Shown: one piece after another, positions 5,983 to 8,286 of the stretch
Layout: the number at the start of each line of letters is the position of its first letter
Numbering within the stretch: the stretch's first letter is position 1
NCBI GenBank assembly: GCA_946482115.1
Contig: CAMLQP010000118.1
Span: forward strand, 1-8,286
Direction: 5' to 3'
DNA from: an uncultured Comamonadaceae bacterium
GTDB taxonomy: Bacteria; Pseudomonadota; Gammaproteobacteria; Burkholderiales; Burkholderiaceae
DNA: 8,286 nt
The notes under the pieces: model-generated
The model's input: the letters and a program-made list of their open reading frames with translations, nothing else
Told to the model about the DNA's origin: nothing
Databases searched by the model: none
Program-made: the position numbers and the translations under genes

Positions 5983-5993
5983 GCGTCGCTCAG
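5979..5993. repeat. Palindrome over the stops of the tetR-family gene and mnmA
   Basis: CTGAGCG-T-CGCTCAG is a perfect inverted repeat with 7-bp arms. It contains the TGA stop of the tetR-family gene on the plus strand and the TGA stop of mnmA on the minus strand. As RNA it could form a 6-bp stem with a 3-nt loop in either transcript. No T-tract follows, so a normal intrinsic terminator is not supported. Confidence 0.45.
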
Positions 5994-7096
5994 GCGGTGC
6001 CGTCGATCACGCCGCCGCCCAGACACACCTCGCCGTCGTACAGCACGGCCGACTGGCCCGGCGTCACCGCCCACTGCGCGTCGGTGAAATCGAGCCGGAA
6101 GGCGGTTTCGCCATCGGGCGTGAAACGGCAGGCGGCGTCGGCCTGGCGGTAGCGCGTCTTGGCGGCGATGTCGCCAGCCTCGGGCGGCCGGCCCGCCACC
6201 CAGCTCGCATCCTGGGCCAGCAGCGCGGGCGAGAGCAGCCACGGGTGGTCATGGCCCTGCACCACCCACAGGGTGTTCTTCTCCACGTCCTTGCGCGCCA
6301 CGAACCACGGCGCATGTTCGCCACCGCCGCGCTGGGCGCCCTTTTCCTTCACGCCACCGATGCCCAGCCCCTGGCGCTGGCCCAGGGTGTAGAAGCTCAG
6401 GCCCACGTGCTGGCCCAGCACCCGGCCCTTTTCGTCCCTGATCGGGCCGGGCTCCTTGGCGATGTAGCGGTTGAGGAAATCGCGGAACGGGCGCTCGCCG
6501 ATGAAGCAGATGCCGGTGGAGTCCTTCTTCTTGGCGTTGGGCAGGCCGATCTCGGCCGCGACGCGGCGCACCTCGGTCTTGTGCAGCTCGCCCACCGGGA
6601 ACAGCGTCTTGGAGAGCTGCGCCTGGTTCAGGCGGTGCAGGAAGTAGCTCTGGTCCTTGGACGGGTCCAGACCCTTGAGCAGCTGGAAGCCGCCCGCCGC
6701 CTCGCGCACCCGCGCGTAATGGCCGGTGGCGATCTTTTCCGCTCCCAGGCGCATGGCGTGGTCGAGGAAGGCCTTGAACTTGATCTCGGCGTTGCAGAGG
6801 ATGTCGGGGTTGGGCGTGCGTCCGGCCTGGTACTCGCGCAGGAACTCGGCGAACACCCGGTCCTTGTATTCGGTGGCGAAATTGACGTGCTCGATGTCGA
6901 TGCCGATCACGTCGGCCACGCTGGCAGCGTCCAGCCAGTCCTGGCGCGACGAGCAGTACTCGCTGTCGTCGTCGTCTTCCCAGTTCTTCATGAAGATGCC
7001 GATGACCTCGTAACCCTGCTGTTTCAGCAGGTAGGCGCTCACGGCCGAATCGACGCCGCCGGAAAGGCCGACGACCACACGTTGCTTGGCTGACAT
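5990..7096 (-). CDS. mnmA: tRNA-specific 2-thiouridylase MnmA
   Basis: Catalyses 2-thiolation of the wobble uridine (U34) in tRNAs for Lys, Glu and Gln, taking sulfur from the IscS/Tus relay and adenylating the base with ATP; cytoplasmic. The 368-residue length is as expected. Seen: the PP-loop ATPase motif [11 protein letters not shown] (10-20), the first catalytic cysteine in [16 protein letters not shown] (Cys101), TGHYAR (124-129), [10 protein letters not shown] (148-157) and the second catalytic cysteine in [15 protein letters not shown] (Cys197), then the C-terminal beta-barrel part. Start: ATG 7094-7096, which gives the family N-terminus [14 protein letters not shown]; in-frame upstream starts at 7117 and 7138 add residues not seen in the family. 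There is no Shine-Dalgarno, and GATAAT lies 6 nt before the ATG, so the mRNA may be leaderless. It converges on the tetR-family gene with a 7-bp gap. Identification is secure. Confidence 0.98.
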   Translation of the reverse strand: MSAKQRVVVGLSGGVDSAVSAYLLKQQGYEVIGIFMKNWEDDDDSEYCSSRQDWLDAASVADVIGIDIEHVNFATEYKDRVFAEFLREYQAGRTPNPDILCNAEIKFKAFLDHAMRLGAEKIATGHYARVREAAGGFQLLKGLDPSKDQSYFLHRLNQAQLSKTLFPVGELHKTEVRRVAAEIGLPNAKKKDSTGICFIGERPFRDFLNRYIAKEPGPIRDEKGRVLGQHVGLSFYTLGQRQGLGIGGVKEKGAQRGGGEHAPWFVARKDVEKNTLWVVQGHDHPWLLSPALLAQDASWVAGRPPEAGDIAAKTRYRQADAACRFTPDGETAFRLDFTDAQWAVTPGQSAVLYDGEVCLGGGVIDGTA

Positions 7097-7102
7097 GGCC
7101 CG

Positions 7103-7108
7103 ATTATC
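7103..7108 (-). promoter_or_regulatory. Candidate -10 box of mnmA, placing the transcript start at the ATG
   Basis: On the minus strand GATAAT (5 of 6 matches to TATAAT) ends 6 nt before the mnmA ATG. A start 7 nt after its last base falls on the A of the ATG (7096). No good -35 box is seen at 17 bp, which weakens the call. Confidence 0.35.
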
Positions 7109-7220
7109 CCGCGCCATGCGATGTCGGGCCGGCGCCACAGCAATGCCAACAATGGTTGCACGCCCTTCGGCGGCCGCGGCACAGGCCTAGCATCGGGCCA
7201 CAAAAGTGCAGGGAGATCGC

Positions 7221-7604
7221 ATGAAACGCAACACCACACGGCAGCGGGTGCGCAAGGCCTGCGGCGTGGCCGCGGCCGCCGGGGTGCTGGCCTGGAGCGC
7301 CGGCTGCACCTACGCCACGGGGGGCAGCCAGACGGTGATCGCGCAGGCCCTGGGACCCCACATCGGCAACGCCCAGCCGCCCTGCCTGCCGCTGGCCTTT
7401 CCGCTGACGCTGAGCGCCGAGCAGGCCGACCTCAAAGGCGCCCTGCGAGCGCTGGCCCAGGAGGGCCTGCTGGTGGAGCGCGACCAGATCCACGAAGTGC
7501 GGCTGTCGCGCACCGGGCGGCTATGGGTGCCGCAGTCGCGCTTCGAACTGACCGAGCGCGGGCGGCGCCACTACCGGGAGGACGTGGGCGGCTTCTGCGT
7601 CTGA
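7221..7604 (+). CDS. Small hypothetical protein, probable lipoprotein, possibly 3'-truncated
   Basis: A 127-residue protein of unknown function. The N-terminus has a basic stretch (MKRNTTRQRVRK) and a hydrophobic core (VAAAAGVLAW), then SAGC with Cys29. This resembles a lipoprotein signal, although Ser at -3 is not the usual Leu/Val, so simple Sec export is possible. The mature part contains PPCLPLAFPLTL (about 51-62), a likely helix LKGALRALAQEGLLV, and ELTERGRRHYRED near the C-terminus, a strand-helix pattern like a winged-helix wing. I recall burkholderial hypothetical lipoproteins with this order that continue well past an F/L-C-Y motif; here the protein ends at GGFCV, 5 bp from the proA stop, so the end may be lost. 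Start: ATG 7221, with AGGGAG (7210-7215) 5 nt upstream. It diverges from mnmA over 124 bp in which I see no convincing plus-strand promoter. Confidence 0.75.
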   Translation: MKRNTTRQRVRKACGVAAAAGVLAWSAGCTYATGGSQTVIAQALGPHIGNAQPPCLPLAFPLTLSAEQADLKGALRALAQEGLLVERDQIHEVRLSRTGRLWVPQSRFELTERGRRHYREDVGGFCV

Positions 7605-7606
7605 CC

Positions 7607-7616
7607 CGGCTAGCCG
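7607..7616. repeat. 10-bp palindrome over the proA stop codon
   Basis: CGGCTAGCCG is a perfect palindrome containing the TAG stop of proA (minus strand) and lying 2 bp past the TGA of the plus-strand small gene. It is short, has no T-tract, and could be chance. Confidence 0.25.
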
Positions 7617-8286
7617 CGCACCTCGCCCTCGCCCAGCACGATGTACTTGAGCGAGGTCAGGCCCTCGATGCCAACCGGGCCGCGGGCGTGGAACTTGTCG
7701 GTCGAGATGCCGACTTCGGCCCCCAGCCCGTACTCGAAACCGTCCGCGAAGCGGGTGCTTGCATTCACCATGACGCTGGCCGAATCCACCTCACGCAGGA
7801 AACGCTGGGCATGCACGTGGTCGGTGGTCAGGATGGCGTCTGTGTGGTGGCTGGAGTAGTGGTTGATGTGGGCGATGGCTTCGTCGACACCCGCCACCAA
7901 CTTGACGCTGATGATGGGCGCCAGGTATTCCTCGAACCAGTCCTGCTCGGTCGCGTCCTTCAGGTTCAGCCCCGGAACGCCGGCCAGGATGGCCCTGGTT
8001 TCGGGGCAAACGCGCATTTCAACGCCCTTTTGCGCGTAAATGGCGGCAATTCGCGGCAAAAACGCCGCCGCCACGCCACGCGCCACCAACAGGCCTTCGC
8101 TGGCGTTGCAGGGGCTGTACTTGTTGGTCTTGGCGTTGTCGGCCACCTTCACCGCCATGTCGATGTCGCAGGGGTCGTCCACGTAGGTGTGGCAGTTGCC
8201 GTCCAGGTGCTTGATCACGGGCACCTTGGCCTCGCGGCTGATGCGCTCGATCAGCGACTTGCCGCCGCGCGGGATGATGACGTCCA
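7610..8286 (-). CDS. proA: Glutamate-5-semialdehyde dehydrogenase (gamma-glutamyl phosphate reductase), C-terminal 224 residues
   Basis: Catalyses NADPH-dependent reduction of gamma-glutamyl phosphate to glutamate-5-semialdehyde, the second step of proline synthesis from glutamate; cytoplasmic. The N-terminal half lies beyond the right edge (family length about 415-430). Seen in order, counted from the first full codon in the window: [15 protein letters not shown] (1-15), [14 protein letters not shown] (23-36), the catalytic-cysteine region [13 protein letters not shown] (Cys about 59), [25 protein letters not shown], the strongly conserved [20 protein letters not shown], and [18 protein letters not shown] with [16 protein letters not shown] at the C-terminus. 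The stop is TAG, 5 bp from the stop of the convergent small gene. The frame is intact across the visible part with no missing motif. Promoter and partner genes such as proB are outside the window. Confidence 0.97.
   Translation of the reverse strand, partial: DVIIPRGGKSLIERISREAKVPVIKHLDGNCHTYVDDPCDIDMAVKVADNAKTNKYSPCNASEGLLVARGVAAAFLPRIAAIYAQKGVEMRVCPETRAILAGVPGLNLKDATEQDWFEEYLAPIISVKLVAGVDEAIAHINHYSSHHTDAILTTDHVHAQRFLREVDSASVMVNASTRFADGFEYGLGAEVGISTDKFHARGPVGIEGLTSLKYIVLGEGEVRG

Noticed and set aside
8010..8070. Locally lower-GC, repetitive-looking patch inside proA (several GCGGCAA-like and TTTTGCGCG-like words)
   Set aside because: The reading frame and ProA conservation continue unbroken on both sides, so there is no sign of an insertion or transfer.

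Overview
The window is GC-rich, densely packed chromosomal DNA. Protein sequences and gene style point to a betaproteobacterium of the order Burkholderiales, probably a Comamonadaceae-like organism. This rests on recalled resemblance of the ProA, MnmA, ArgP-type and acyl-CoA synthetase sequences, not on a search. There are ten protein genes, two of them cut by the window edges. I see no rRNA, tRNA, CRISPR array, insertion sequence, integrase, phage gene or toxin-antitoxin pair.

Layout from left to right: a long-chain acyl-CoA synthetase (minus, 3' end off the left edge) lies 48 bp downstream of a flavin reductase (minus), probably co-transcribed. An alpha/beta hydrolase (plus) diverges from the flavin reductase; its expected nucleophile serine is glycine. 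A DadA-type D-amino acid dehydrogenase (minus) is convergent with the hydrolase and diverges from an ArgP/LysG-type LysR regulator (plus) across a 100-bp AT-rich control region. A secreted fasciclin-domain protein (minus) ends in a good intrinsic terminator next to the regulator's stop. A TetR-family regulator (plus) diverges from the fasciclin gene across 198 bp that hold a strong 30-bp dyad. Then come the tRNA 2-thiouridylase MnmA (minus, possibly leaderless), a small probable lipoprotein (plus, possibly 3'-truncated) and ProA (minus, N-terminal half off the right edge).

How the genes work together: two local regulator-target pairs are likely. The ArgP-like regulator probably controls the D-amino acid dehydrogenase, and the TetR regulator probably controls the fasciclin gene. 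The flavin reductase and acyl-CoA synthetase may form one transcript with the hydrolase as divergent partner, but no monooxygenase is present to define a pathway. MnmA and ProA are housekeeping genes. After the first two genes the strand alternates at every gene, and all four convergent junctions are short with an inverted repeat at or over the stop codons.

I found no convincing undescribed multi-gene system. The points most worth checking are the serine-less hydrolase, the fasciclin/TetR operator, the D-amino acid dehydrogenase/ArgP pairing, the possible leaderless mnmA and the possible truncation of the small lipoprotein. All promoter and operator calls are by-eye matches and remain unproven.
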